The translations under genes and the position numbers were made by a program. Below the pieces are notes generated by a model. The model had not been told where the DNA came from. It searched no databases and worked only from the letters and a program-made list of their open reading frames with translations. 64,000 bases of DNA from GCA-002282575 sp964606405 (GTDB taxonomy: Bacteria; Pseudomonadota; Gammaproteobacteria; Thiomicrospirales; Thiomicrospiraceae), in assembly GCA_964606405.1 (NCBI GenBank), contig CAZSGH010000002.1, positions 43,561 through 107,560 on the forward strand, written 5' to 3'. Below, piece by piece: positions 1 through 8,430 of the stretch; the stretch's first letter is position 1; every line of letters starts with the position of its first letter.

Positions 1-1436
1 GCTGGCTGTTTAACGGTTGTCTCAATATCTGCTGGTTGCGTAGACTGTGTTTGATCCTGTTTGACAGGTACGGTCTTAGCTTCTGATGGCTTGGCTACTT
101 TATCCCATGTATTTTTGATGGTAACACTACCCGTAAACTGCTTTGGATAGGCTGCAGTGTTATCTCCATACACGCAGTGCAGCGGGAATCTAAGTACGGT
201 CAACTCATGTTTGAACTTGCCATTATTATTCGCTCCTTCAAAAATGCACGTCCAAATCGCTTTATTGTCAGGTGTCGGTACAATCTGTCCAAAGTCCTGC
301 CAAGTGCTAAATAGACGGTCATTATCGGTCGGCAAACTCACTAGATAACTACTTCGGTTGGCAGTAATCCAATCCCTAACACGGTCAGCGGTCGTCTTAC
401 TCACCATGTAGATGTCACCTTCATGCACAAAGGCAGCACCACCTGACTGATTTAGCTTAAATCCATCACTGAGCAACAGATGATTTAGGGACTCCATTAA
501 AATCTCAATGAGCGGTCTGGTGCGAGCGACATTAAAGCGTACTTGTGTTCCTTGACCAATATCCATTTTGACAGAGGCTTGGTCAGCCTTGGTAACGATG
601 TCACTAATCGACTGCACCTCAAGCGTCGTATCACGGGCACCAGTCAAATAAGCACGCAAGGCTGTCATTAATGATGCGTTAGCACCAAGCCAGCTCATCA
701 TCGGTTTGGGGCATAACATCGGCAATAGATCAGCACCTAGCTGTGCATGCTCGCTATAGTTGTGATCCGCAAAGGTTACTCGATAGCGATCGATGCCAAT
801 CGCCGGCATACTGCCGCCTGAAGGATTCCAGCGCAATTGCTTGCCGTCACGACTCAATCCATCAACTTGAATATCAGAAATAACTTTACCCGCATCATGT
901 AAGCAGGCTGCGAGAATAATCGCTACTGTCCATCGATGTTGTTCGGCAGTACGTTCTTCTTGCGATACCCCTTTAGGTAATAGTCGTCCACGGCGAATAC
1001 GACAGGCAATATTAGCGACTTCTATCGTATGTCGCGCTAATCCACCTGGTCCTGAGTGATGATGCGATTGAGATGCGGGTAGCAGCTGCACCATTTCGAC
1101 AAGCGCGTAAAATGTCTCTGATAGCCATTGTGAAGTTTCGGCATCGAGACCACTTTGCGCCAAAATAAGCTTTATTTTTGGTTCAACGCCCAAATGTTGC
1201 GCCAAAAGCTTGCCTTGGGTGGCAAGCAGGTAGCCATTTTGCTCCAATGAGTTTATGTTGAATGATTGTGGCAATTGCTTTGGTTGTTGGTCAACTTCTA
1301 GCTGTTGCTTCAGTTGATTGCGACCTTTGTGCCAATAATAAGCACTAGCAAGCGTTATAGTCGTGCTGGCTACCAAAACACTTGCTTTAACAGGCTGGTT
1401 GATAGCCCAGTCGATGATGGTTGTTAGTTGGTCCAA
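1..1436 (-). CDS. traI: MOBH-family relaxase TraI (3' part cut by window edge)
   Basis: Relaxase that nicks oriT and leads the transferred strand. The open frame runs off the left edge, so about 478 codons are visible. A membrane-type segment sits near residues 12-30. It is followed by the TraI_2/MOBH signature: HHHSGPGG...RHT near residues 124-136 and LHDAGK (HD motif) near 179-184, expected to bind the catalytic metals. No ATG is available after the stop of the preceding gene. I used the TTG in front of the hydrophobic segment; another TTG lies 42 bases upstream and neither has a clear ribosome site. It is the fourth gene of a minus-strand operon, and traD would be expected beyond the edge. 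Family assignment is firm, the start is not. Confidence 0.88.
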   Translation of the reverse strand, partial: MDQLTTIIDWAINQPVKASVLVASTTITLASAYYWHKGRNQLKQQLEVDQQPKQLPQSFNINSLEQNGYLLATQGKLLAQHLGVEPKIKLILAQSGLDAETSQWLSETFYALVEMVQLLPASQSHHHSGPGGLARHTIEVANIACRIRRGRLLPKGVSQEERTAEQHRWTVAIILAACLHDAGKVISDIQVDGLSRDGKQLRWNPSGGSMPAIGIDRYRVTFADHNYSEHAQLGADLLPMLCPKPMMSWLGANASLMTALRAYLTGARDTTLEVQSISDIVTKADQASVKMDIGQGTQVRFNVARTRPLIEILMESLNHLLLSDGFKLNQSGGAAFVHEGDIYMVSKTTADRVRDWITANRSSYLVSLPTDNDRLFSTWQDFGQIVPTPDNKAIWTCIFEGANNNGKFKHELTVLRFPLHCVYGDNTAAYPKQFTGSVTIKNTWDKVAKPSEAKTVPVKQDQTQSTQPADIETTVKQP

Positions 1437-1520
1437 GGTATATACAGCTTTGTATAAACAACAAACCCAAGAAACCAAACAAGATAAAGTAGCACTAAAA
1501 ATGATGCGAAAGCAGAGTCT

Positions 1521-1763
1521 TTAGTCATTATTGCTGCCTTCTTCAACGGTTCTATTGGAAGCTAGAACTGCCTTTTCGATTTTCTCTAGCATCTCAACAA
1601 TGAAGCTTGCCATTAATGCTATAAACGTTAACGCAAAAAAGTACGCGGTATGTGAATAGGCTAATTCAAACGAAAAGATGAATCCCAACACTGCCGTAAT
1701 AGATGCAAATAGCGTTAATACAAAAGAATAAGTAAATATTTTTTTAAACTCGGTAGTTTTCAT
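1521..1763 (-). CDS. small two-helix membrane protein
   Basis: Eighty-residue protein with two hydrophobic helices (about residues 10-30 and 38-58) and a short charged C-terminal tail (EMLEKIEKAV). The ATG is preceded by GTGAGGATT; a GTG 15 bases upstream is less well placed. It lies between a larger membrane protein and traI in one operon, so a role near the relaxosome or coupling complex is possible. I do not recognise a family. Confidence 0.7.
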   Translation of the reverse strand: MKTTEFKKIFTYSFVLTLFASITAVLGFIFSFELAYSHTAYFFALTFIALMASFIVEMLEKIEKAVLASNRTVEEGSNND

Positions 1764-1790
1764 GTCAATAATCCTCACTTCATTTCTGTA

Positions 1791-2534
1791 TTATTTTTTT
1801 CGCAAAAAAGAGAAGAAAACATCAGTTATAGATTCTAAAAATGGAATTAGCTTATTCATAAAAAGAAATGATGTAATCCAGTAACTCATTATGGAAGCAA
1901 GAACTATCGCAAGAGCAAAAAGAAGAGCAATCGCGCCTTTAACGAAAAACATATCATAATCATTCAACTTCCACTTAAACGCAGCGTGGTTAAACATATC
2001 TGTAGCTGCTGCACCTATTAACGAAACGAATAAATACAAAGCAACTAAAATGATCAATCCGAGAAAGGCGTTACGTGAAATAATCAGTACCAATAAAAAA
2101 CACACAAGAAACGTTACAATAACCGTCGTACTAATTGTCTGCTCTGTTTTTTTGTTTTGCTCTAATGATAAGAGGTTGTCTGCGGGCGGCATTTCTCTAA
2201 TATTGCCAATCGCAAGTAATTTGTTTCTTAATTCATTAATATCTTCAGTGTTGACTCCTGTTTGAGAACTTCTTTTTTCGATGTCGGCTAGCGTTAAAAG
2301 ACCGTAGCCATAAGTGTTAGGATTAAGATTGCCATTGCAAATACTGGCTTTCACGGTGAGCAACATCATAAAGTCAGATAATTTTTCGTCTGGCTTACTA
2401 TCATTAATCAAACTAAAAACGTCATCACACGTCCCTGAATGGATTACTGTTTGGATGTCTGAAGACGTTGATGCTTGAGCTATTGTTGATAAAAACAACC
2501 AACTTAACAAAATCAATTTTAAAACTTTCATCAT
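1791..2534 (-). CDS. exported multi-pass membrane protein of the traI operon
   Basis: Protein of 247 residues with an N-terminal signal sequence (about residues 1-21). A soluble region of about 110 residues contains two cysteines that could pair. The C-terminal part has three to four membrane helices (about 130-165, 168-185 and 200-235). A GGAG motif precedes the ATG pair. It follows the next upstream gene by 15 bases, so co-transcription with traI is very likely. No family recognised. The periplasmic cysteines fit an element that also encodes its own DsbC. Confidence 0.72.
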   Translation of the reverse strand: MMKVLKLILLSWLFLSTIAQASTSSDIQTVIHSGTCDDVFSLINDSKPDEKLSDFMMLLTVKASICNGNLNPNTYGYGLLTLADIEKRSSQTGVNTEDINELRNKLLAIGNIREMPPADNLLSLEQNKKTEQTISTTVIVTFLVCFLLVLIISRNAFLGLIILVALYLFVSLIGAAATDMFNHAAFKWKLNDYDMFFVKGAIALLFALAIVLASIMSYWITSFLFMNKLIPFLESITDVFFSFLRKK

Positions 2535-2549
2535 TTGATCTGCTCCATA

Positions 2550-3038
2550 TCAATAATCATCACTTGCTTCAAGAAATACATTAATCAGGGTTGTGGCAAA
2601 ACTTCTTACCTGTTCGTCTGCTAGGCTTTCAACGCGCAATATGTTTCGGTTGTAGAGCAGCGCTGCAATCGTCGGTGAGTCTTCATTCAATTCACCTTCA
2701 ATTTGCATATTGCTGTCCGAACACTCAAATGATTGCTTCAAGCAGTAGTTGGTAAATGTTTGGCGCAATGGGTTCCATTGAGCGTAGCGTGTTGCAGCAA
2801 GCCAATGTAGAAAGTCGCTTTCTACTAATAGGTTGCTTAAACTTGGGATGCTGACGTATTCAGGGATGATGTTTTGCTGCAAGCGTTCAATCAGTTGATC
2901 GATCTGCTGATCGATTGGTTCAGTGTCTGCCACTTCGTCAATGCCACAATATGCTTCTGACATAAAATGAACCAAGGTTTTAAGCCATGGATGACCCAAG
3001 GCATCTAGCTTGGCTAAATTGTCAGTTGAAATCGGCAT
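2550..3038 (-). CDS. hypothetical acidic protein, first gene of traI operon
   Basis: Soluble 162-residue acidic protein without signal peptide or membrane segment. A strong AGGAG lies six bases before the ATG. As the first gene behind the promoter facing traI, it may be a relaxosome accessory or regulatory factor; this rests only on position. No domain recognised. Confidence 0.7.
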   Translation of the reverse strand: MPISTDNLAKLDALGHPWLKTLVHFMSEAYCGIDEVADTEPIDQQIDQLIERLQQNIIPEYVSIPSLSNLLVESDFLHWLAATRYAQWNPLRQTFTNYCLKQSFECSDSNMQIEGELNEDSPTIAALLYNRNILRVESLADEQVRSFATTLINVFLEASDDY

Positions 3039-3104
3039 AAAGGACTCCTGTTAGAATAGGAGACAGTGTGCCAAGGTGCTTTTCAAAAGTCGTGCGACCA
3101 AGTT

Positions 3105-3139
3105 CAGTGAAATAAATAATTTAGCACTTGCGCGTTTGA
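3105..3139 (+). repeat. left arm of perfect 35-bp inverted repeat
   Basis: Starts CAGTGAAATAAATAATTTAG and ends TTGCGCGTTTGA. All 35 bases are matched by the reverse complement on the other side of the divergent region. It ends 67 bases upstream of the minus-strand start codon, mirroring the spacing of the other arm. It is a likely shared operator or promoter element. Confidence 0.9.
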
Positions 3140-3444
3140 TTTTGTTGGTGTAGAGTTTGCGTTGTGGCAGAATCCGTCTTTAAGTCCTTATCTTTATTCT
3201 TCTTTACCCCTTATCCTTTATAAGTCCTTGAGTCTTAACCCTTATCTTTTGTCTTTTGACCCTTTGATGCGGCTTTTAAGCAGCAAAGGGGCTTTATTAG
3301 TCTTTACGATAGAATCCCTTAACCATTTCCAAGAAATCGTTATATCTTTTTGTTTTTATAGTCTTTATTGTATTGGTCGCGCAGTGGCGAAGTGACATGT
3401 TTTCGATGGTTAACCTTTAATTATATCAAATCAAGTTATAGAGT

Positions 3445-3479
3445 TCAAACGCGCAAGTGCTAAATTATTTATTTCACTG
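3445..3479 (-). repeat. right arm of perfect 35-bp inverted repeat
   Basis: Exact reverse complement of the left arm. It ends 70 bases before the start codon of the first plus-strand tra gene. Beyond both arms a looser similarity continues (GGTCGCACGACT versus AGTCACGTGATT), so each operon seems to carry the same control cassette facing outward. Confidence 0.9.
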
Positions 3480-3548
3480 TACCTAGTCACGTGATTAGTT
3501 GTTGACACCTTTTTAAGATTGTCATAACTCAAACACGGGCATTGGTAG

Positions 3549-4040
3549 ATGAATAGTTCACATCCTAAAATTAGCAGCATACAAGCAACATTGATTGCCA
3601 TTTCGTTATTGGCTACCAATGCGGTCAATGCTTCTTCCGTGAAACAAATTCCTAATCCCTACCCTACTTGCTTCGATAGCGCTGCTAAGCGCGTTGGTGT
3701 ATCGCCACTCCTTTTGTCCTCATTAGGATGTGTTGAGTCTAAATTTAATGCCAATGCAATTAATCGTGCTAACAAGAATGGCAGCTCAGATTATGGGTTG
3801 ATGCAAATCAACTCTGCTGAGTTGCCACGATTGGCGCAAAAAGGCATTGGGGTTGAGCAACTCATGGAGCCTTGTACCAATATCCAAATCGGTGCCGAAG
3901 TGTTGGCGCAAAAGATTAAATCTAAAGGTGATACTTGGCGTGCTATCGGTGCCTATAACGCTGCTTCTGAAAAAAAGCGTCAAGGCTATGCGTGGAAGGT
4001 TTACAACGTCATGAAGGCTGGGGTGTGCGTTAATGCGTAA
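3549..4040 (+). CDS. VirB1-like lytic transglycosylase
   Basis: Secreted peptidoglycan hydrolase that locally opens the cell wall for the mating apparatus. Signal peptide about residues 1-28. The SLT fold follows, with candidate catalytic Glu63 in CVESKFN and the DYGLMQIN motif at 81-88. Length (163 aa) suits the VirB1/TrbN group. It is the first gene of the plus-strand transfer operon and overlaps the next by eight bases. Confidence 0.9.
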   Translation: MNSSHPKISSIQATLIAISLLATNAVNASSVKQIPNPYPTCFDSAAKRVGVSPLLLSSLGCVESKFNANAINRANKNGSSDYGLMQINSAELPRLAQKGIGVEQLMEPCTNIQIGAEVLAQKIKSKGDTWRAIGAYNAASEKKRQGYAWKVYNVMKAGVCVNA

Positions 4041-4641
4041 GCTCTTTAGTCTCTCATTCGTGTCTTTTATCTCTGGTTGCACGATGCTACCGTCACAAGA
4101 GATGATTGTTGAGGCAAAGCCAATTGTTTGGCAAATATGCCCTAGCGCGACCGGCTATGAGCGAGTGAATCACGATTGCCTCATAACGCATAAATCGCCA
4201 ATTGTTGCACCAATGAGAACCAGCAGCTTAAGTGCATTGTCACAATTAAATAAAGCCGACAATAGTGGTTCAACTCAATTTACGTCGAAAGTGGTTCAAC
4301 AAGATACCACTTGTGAGGTCATTACGGCCTATTTCGATACAGGTGTTAGTCACCTTTCTAAAGCAGACATTCAACACATTAGCGTTTGGTTCAAAGCAAA
4401 TCGTCATTCATTAAAAGGTAAGCATTTCGTTGTGACTGGTTATACCGATAACACAGGTGCGCGAGATTTGAATGAACGTATTGCTTTATCCAGAGCAAGT
4501 TCTGTTGCCAAGCTACTAACCCAATTAGGTGTTTCTAGTCGCGCAATTACGTTAACCAGCCTACCTGATTGTTGCCGTGCAGGTGAGTTGGATTCAGATT
4601 TAGCACGGCAACGCAAAGTAACCCTAGTGGTTAAGGAGTGA
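4033..4641 (+). CDS. OmpA-family peptidoglycan-binding lipoprotein
   Basis: Outer-membrane lipoprotein: signal peptide with lipobox ISGC (Cys16), a variable linker, then an OmpA C-terminal domain about residues 95-202. The motifs AYFDTG, GYTDNTG and RALSRA-like IALSRAS are typical of the meso-diaminopimelate-binding fold. It probably anchors the transfer machinery to the cell wall. The start overlaps the transglycosylase end and the two are surely co-translated. Confidence 0.88.
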   Translation: MRKLFSLSFVSFISGCTMLPSQEMIVEAKPIVWQICPSATGYERVNHDCLITHKSPIVAPMRTSSLSALSQLNKADNSGSTQFTSKVVQQDTTCEVITAYFDTGVSHLSKADIQHISVWFKANRHSLKGKHFVVTGYTDNTGARDLNERIALSRASSVAKLLTQLGVSSRAITLTSLPDCCRAGELDSDLARQRKVTLVVKE

Positions 4642-4643
4642 GT

Positions 4644-4862
4644 ATGTCTTCAATCGAAGAAAAGCCCACCAAACAAGCACGACCTAAACCAGACTTTATT
4701 GATGTGTTTATGTTTGGTGCGCCGATGTTTGCGGGTATTTATTTTTCAGGTGGTCCCATTACAAGCATGGCTGTAGCAGGATTTTCTTTCGGCATTATGG
4801 CTGGTTGGGTAGGTGCAAAAATTTACCACAGTCCAAAACAAATTGAAGGACAAGCATCATGA
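4644..4862 (+). CDS. small membrane protein preceding pilin
   Basis: Seventy-two residues with a polar, proline- and lysine-rich N-terminus and one long or two short hydrophobic segments (about 25-60). The ATG follows AAGGAG directly; a GTG two codons upstream overlaps that ribosome site. Stop and next start overlap as ATGA, so it is coupled to the pilin gene. Function unknown; perhaps a pilin assembly factor. Confidence 0.65.
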   Translation: MSSIEEKPTKQARPKPDFIDVFMFGAPMFAGIYFSGGPITSMAVAGFSFGIMAGWVGAKIYHSPKQIEGQAS

Positions 4863-5203
4863 TGACAGCCAATATGTCACTGAATGCCTTTCATGGTATG
4901 CAATTTAAAACTGCAACATTTAAGGCTATTAAATATAGCGTACTCGGTGCGATGGTGGCAGCACCATTAATTGCAGGTGTCTTAGAAGCCGCAACATCAG
5001 CCTCTATGACAAGCATCTATACAGCAACACAAACTAACGTTGGTGGTGGCGGTAAAGTTGCTGGCTACATTGGTGGTTTGTTTGCGTTATATACAGCCGC
5101 ATATTTGGGCAAATGGACTTCTGCATTAAGTATGGGAGCAGGAATTATCGGTGCTGCCAATTGGAGTTCATTCAATGACGCTATTTGGGGCGCATTAATC
5201 TAG
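4859..5203 (+). CDS. traA: probable TraA-type conjugative pilin precursor
   Basis: Protein of 114 residues with two hydrophobic segments. Small residues surround a candidate leader peptidase site (AGVLEAATSA, about residues 40-50), and the mature part is Gly/Ala-rich, as in F-type pilins. It lies immediately before traL, the position of the pilin gene in F-like and IncHI transfer operons. Sequence identity to known pilins is not evident by eye, so the call rests on size, topology and position. Confidence 0.7.
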   Translation: MMTANMSLNAFHGMQFKTATFKAIKYSVLGAMVAAPLIAGVLEAATSASMTSIYTATQTNVGGGGKVAGYIGGLFALYTAAYLGKWTSALSMGAGIIGAANWSSFNDAIWGALI

Positions 5204-5267
5204 TCGAAGTAGCGTAGCGGATAAACAAGACGAGATTAGGTAACTACTGTTTAAGCTGGAGAATAAC

Positions 5268-5579
5268 ATGTCATCTTTCAATAAGTCCTACATCCCACAG
5301 AATTTGGATGTTGCTGAAAAGTTTTTGATCTGGGGATATGACCAGTTAGCGTTTTTTATGCTGGGCATGTTCATCGGTCACATGATCAAAGACATCAATA
5401 CTGGGTTGGTGCTAGGGCTTATTGTTTCTTACCTTTATACCAAAATACTCAAGCAAGGTTCTCATCCTTATTTTTGGAAGCATTTAATGTATTGGTTTTT
5501 ACCTAAAGAAATGAGTTCTATCGGTGGTAAGCGATTGAAAAAGACGCCACCAAGTGAAATTCGGAGATGGTTATTGTGA
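5268..5579 (+). CDS. traL: TraL pilus assembly protein
   Basis: Inner-membrane component of the F-type secretion system (VirB3-like). It is 103 residues with the usual N-terminal IPQNLDVAEKFLIW stretch, two adjacent membrane helices about 27-60, and a C-terminal cytoplasmic tail (HLMYWFLP). The order traL-traE-traK-traB confirms identity. A GGAG motif precedes the ATG. Confidence 0.9.
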   Translation: MSSFNKSYIPQNLDVAEKFLIWGYDQLAFFMLGMFIGHMIKDINTGLVLGLIVSYLYTKILKQGSHPYFWKHLMYWFLPKEMSSIGGKRLKKTPPSEIRRWLL

Positions 5580-6166
5580 GCCTTAAAGATATTGCGATTA
5601 AAACCTTTGATCCAAGAGATTTCAAAACACTTAAAACAACCTTGCGATACACGCAAGCCCTATTGTTCATCATGACGCTTGGTGTTGTTGGTCAAGTCTA
5701 CAAAGACATTCTTCTTGATGAAGAATGGGTAACGTTGATTCCGCCAATGCTATCCGAGCCACTATCGATTAGTCGTTTTAATCCTTCTGGCGATCAGCTG
5801 CAGAAATTGGGGTGGTTCATCTCTGAGAACAATATGACGTTTACGCCTACCACCATTGCAGACCAACAGAAAACGGTGCTGATGTACGTTCACCCCGCTA
5901 TTCAAGGTGAAATGCAGAAAAAACAAGATGAAGCAAGAGACTACATTACGAAAAACAATTTGTCGCAAATATTCGAGCGACGCACGGTTAAGTATAACCC
6001 ACAAAATTTAACCGTCGTTTATATCGGCACAGTGCAAACGTGGGTCGGCGATAAACGTATGGATCCCAAAGAAGCGGCCTATAAAGTTGCCTTCGCATGG
6101 GAAGATCACAAGCTTTACGTCAAAGAGTCGCGTGAAGTACCTATGAACGAAGGAACGGTGAAATGA
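5576..6166 (+). CDS. traE: TraE pilus assembly protein
   Basis: VirB8-like bitopic protein of the mating pore: one membrane helix about residues 20-42, then a periplasmic domain of roughly 150 residues. I chose GTG overlapping the traL stop (GTGA), nine bases after CGGAG. The ATG three codons earlier has no room for a ribosome site. Length of 196 residues is typical. It overlaps traK by four bases. Confidence 0.88.
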   Translation: MSLKDIAIKTFDPRDFKTLKTTLRYTQALLFIMTLGVVGQVYKDILLDEEWVTLIPPMLSEPLSISRFNPSGDQLQKLGWFISENNMTFTPTTIADQQKTVLMYVHPAIQGEMQKKQDEARDYITKNNLSQIFERRTVKYNPQNLTVVYIGTVQTWVGDKRMDPKEAAYKVAFAWEDHKLYVKESREVPMNEGTVK

Positions 6167-6912
6167 TCTTAACAGCCTTACGACTAGCGCAATATTTATT
6201 GCTCTCATCGCTCATTATATCAAGCCAAACAGCTATCGCTGAGTCTATCGTATCTCTGGATACAGGCTCAGTGCCGAGTGCTACTGTCACGGCTGGCAAA
6301 CCGTTTCTACTTGAGTTCGCAACAGGTAGCGTTCATCGTATCGATGGACGTAATGGTATTGATTGGTCCATTGATGAAGAAAGTGGTGTCATGAAAGATC
6401 TAGGAAAGGTCATGATTGAGCCAATCACTGATAAGCCATTTACCTTATTGGTAACGCGCGATGACGGTAAGAGCTATCAACTTGAAATTAAGCCCGTTAA
6501 AAATATTGGAATTGAGCATCTTGTTCTCAAATCAGCCCTAACAGTTAGTGATGACAACACTGCTGATCCAGCAGTGATGCGTAACCTATCTAAAGCCCAA
6601 ACGCGCGATAAAACCATTCGTTTGTTTATTGAGGCAATGGCTAATGATAAGCGTGCCAAAGGGTTAACGCTTACAACTGTCAATACGCCGGTTTCATTGT
6701 GGTTAGAAACACATATCGTTGAAACACGCAGGGTTAAAGGCATGGGCATGTCAGGTAAGGTGTGGGAACTCACTAATATTAGCGATCAAGTAATGACGTT
6801 AGATGAGCGTGAGTTTTTCTTTGAAAATACAGCAGCTGCTGCAATCCAAAAATTGGTGCTGCAACCAGGTGAGAAGACACGCATTTTGATGGTATTGGAG
6901 TCTGCACGATGA
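6163..6912 (+). CDS. traK: TraK secretin-like pilus assembly protein
   Basis: VirB9/secretin-like protein forming the outer part of the channel. Signal peptide about residues 1-27, then a 220-residue periplasmic protein. It includes the C-terminal segment (LTNISDQVMTLDEREFF) commonly seen in this family. Length 249. ATGA overlaps couple it to traE before and traB after. Confidence 0.88.
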   Translation: MILTALRLAQYLLLSSLIISSQTAIAESIVSLDTGSVPSATVTAGKPFLLEFATGSVHRIDGRNGIDWSIDEESGVMKDLGKVMIEPITDKPFTLLVTRDDGKSYQLEIKPVKNIGIEHLVLKSALTVSDDNTADPAVMRNLSKAQTRDKTIRLFIEAMANDKRAKGLTLTTVNTPVSLWLETHIVETRRVKGMGMSGKVWELTNISDQVMTLDEREFFFENTAAAAIQKLVLQPGEKTRILMVLESAR

Positions 6913-8417
6913 GTGATAAAGATTTCATTAATACCAATGAGGCTGTTAAGCGTCGTCAAAACATGCTCGGTTTTGGCGTCGTAATTGGCGTCGGCGTTCT
7001 TGTTATGGTTGGTATGAGCGTTTCTGAGCAACCACAGCAGTCAGAGCAAAAAATTGCAGATCAGAAAGCAGAGCAAGTCAAACAAATAGAGCCTAATAGC
7101 GTTGCGGTAAATCCTGCTCAGGTATGGATGGCAAAATCAGCTAATCAGATGGATGCGATTCAAAAGCAAATTGATGGATTAAACAATCAGGCAGAAGAAC
7201 AGCGCAAGATTGCTGCACGAATAGAAGAGCGTGATCGGGAAATGATGGCTGCCTTAGAGCGCAGTCGTCTGGACCAAGCGAATAAAGACAAAGAAGCAGA
7301 ACAACCAGCATCGGCTTCCGTACAAGCAACCACTGTAACGGCTCAAGCATTCTCACCTGCTGTTCAAGTAGGTCAACCTACGAATACGGGCGCACCATTT
7401 ACGCCCATGCAACCAACGCAATCGACAACGCCTGTGCAGATAAATGCCCAATATTATGGACAGAGTCAGCAAGCAAATACAAATAACGTTGTAACGCAAG
7501 GCAATGGCTATCCACCAGGACAACCTAATGCGGTAGAGCCTCGTCGTCGCGGTGGTGTAGTGGTTGGCGAATTAAAAAAAACCGCTTCGGTTACAAATAG
7601 TGATTCTCCAACGCCTGTAAAACCGAATAGACCCAAAGCAAAAAACTTCTTAGCGCCAGGTACTTTCACTAAAGCAACGATTTTAACGGGAGCATACGCA
7701 CCAACTGGTGGTAATGCACAGCAAAATCCTGCACCAATGTTATTTTGGGTTGACGACCTAAGCCAAATGCCCAATGAACAACAAGCGGACATTAAGGGCT
7801 GCATGGTTTTGGCCTCAGTAGTTGGCGATAAGACAACTGAGCGTGGCAAAGTCAGACTAATGAGTCTGTCTTGCATCAATAATGAGGATGAAGAAGTTAT
7901 TTCTCAACCATTATCTGGTTATGCCGTAGGAGAAGACTCAATGGAGGGCATTCGCGGTGAGATGATCGTTCGCACTGGTGATTCTCTCACTATGGCGATC
8001 ATGGCTGATGTCGTGGGAGGATTTGGCCGTCAATTGCAATATCAGTCTATGCAAACTGCAATGACACCTTTTGGTCAAACATCAACCATTGATCCTGGCA
8101 AAGCAATGGAGTCTGGTGCAGGCGCTGGTTTTGGACAGGCGGCGCAACGGTTGAGTCAATACTACATTCGCTTGGCTGAGGACTTGTTTCCTGTAATCGA
8201 AATTAATGCCCTACGTGAAGTTCATTTGGCGATTACAAAAGGGGTAGATATGAACGCTGATTATCAGGAAGCCTCATCACAAAGTAACACAAGCATGAAC
8301 GCAATGCCGATGAACCCAGCCGCTGCAGCCGCCATGATGAATCCAGCTATGGCAGGTATGGTTGGTGCATCTAACATGCTTCAACAGCAATCAACGAATA
8401 ACGCATACCGTCAATAA
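6909..8417 (+). CDS. traB: TraB, VirB10-like channel scaffold
   Basis: Inner-membrane-anchored scaffold spanning the periplasm. Membrane helix about residues 19-36, a coiled-coil stretch about 70-120 (NQAEEQRKIAARIEERDRE), a Gln/Pro/Thr-rich linker, and the VirB10-type beta domain about 250-445 (GAYAPTGG, GCMVLASVVGD, GRQLQYQ). The tail is rich in Met, Ala and Asn. Length 502 is normal for TraB. Translationally coupled to traK. Confidence 0.92.
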   Translation: MSDKDFINTNEAVKRRQNMLGFGVVIGVGVLVMVGMSVSEQPQQSEQKIADQKAEQVKQIEPNSVAVNPAQVWMAKSANQMDAIQKQIDGLNNQAEEQRKIAARIEERDREMMAALERSRLDQANKDKEAEQPASASVQATTVTAQAFSPAVQVGQPTNTGAPFTPMQPTQSTTPVQINAQYYGQSQQANTNNVVTQGNGYPPGQPNAVEPRRRGGVVVGELKKTASVTNSDSPTPVKPNRPKAKNFLAPGTFTKATILTGAYAPTGGNAQQNPAPMLFWVDDLSQMPNEQQADIKGCMVLASVVGDKTTERGKVRLMSLSCINNEDEEVISQPLSGYAVGEDSMEGIRGEMIVRTGDSLTMAIMADVVGGFGRQLQYQSMQTAMTPFGQTSTIDPGKAMESGAGAGFGQAAQRLSQYYIRLAEDLFPVIEINALREVHLAITKGVDMNADYQEASSQSNTSMNAMPMNPAAAAAMMNPAMAGMVGASNMLQQQSTNNAYRQ

Positions 8418-8430
8418 TTGAGGCAATACC

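Larger units (their letters stand above)
3039..3548. promoter_or_regulatory. divergent control region between traI operon and tra operon
   Basis: About 510 bases without a convincing gene. The two ends carry arms of a perfect 35-bp inverted repeat. The interior is pyrimidine-rich on the plus strand, with reiterated motifs such as AAGTCCTTA, CCCTTATCTTT and CCCCTTATCCTTT. A TTGACA with a weak TAACTC at 17-base spacing lies on the plus strand between the right arm and the transglycosylase gene. The region should hold both divergent promoters. The iterated interior could also be an oriT or regulator-binding area, which I cannot prove. Confidence 0.6.

Noticed and set aside
157..348. Plus-strand ORF over the traI gene
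   Set aside because: It is the shadow of the relaxase frame, which shows clear HD-type motifs.
3162..3395. ORF of 77 codons inside the divergent control region
   Set aside because: No ribosome site, Leu/Ser-rich translation of iterated pyrimidine-rich DNA, and it lies between the inverted repeat arms.
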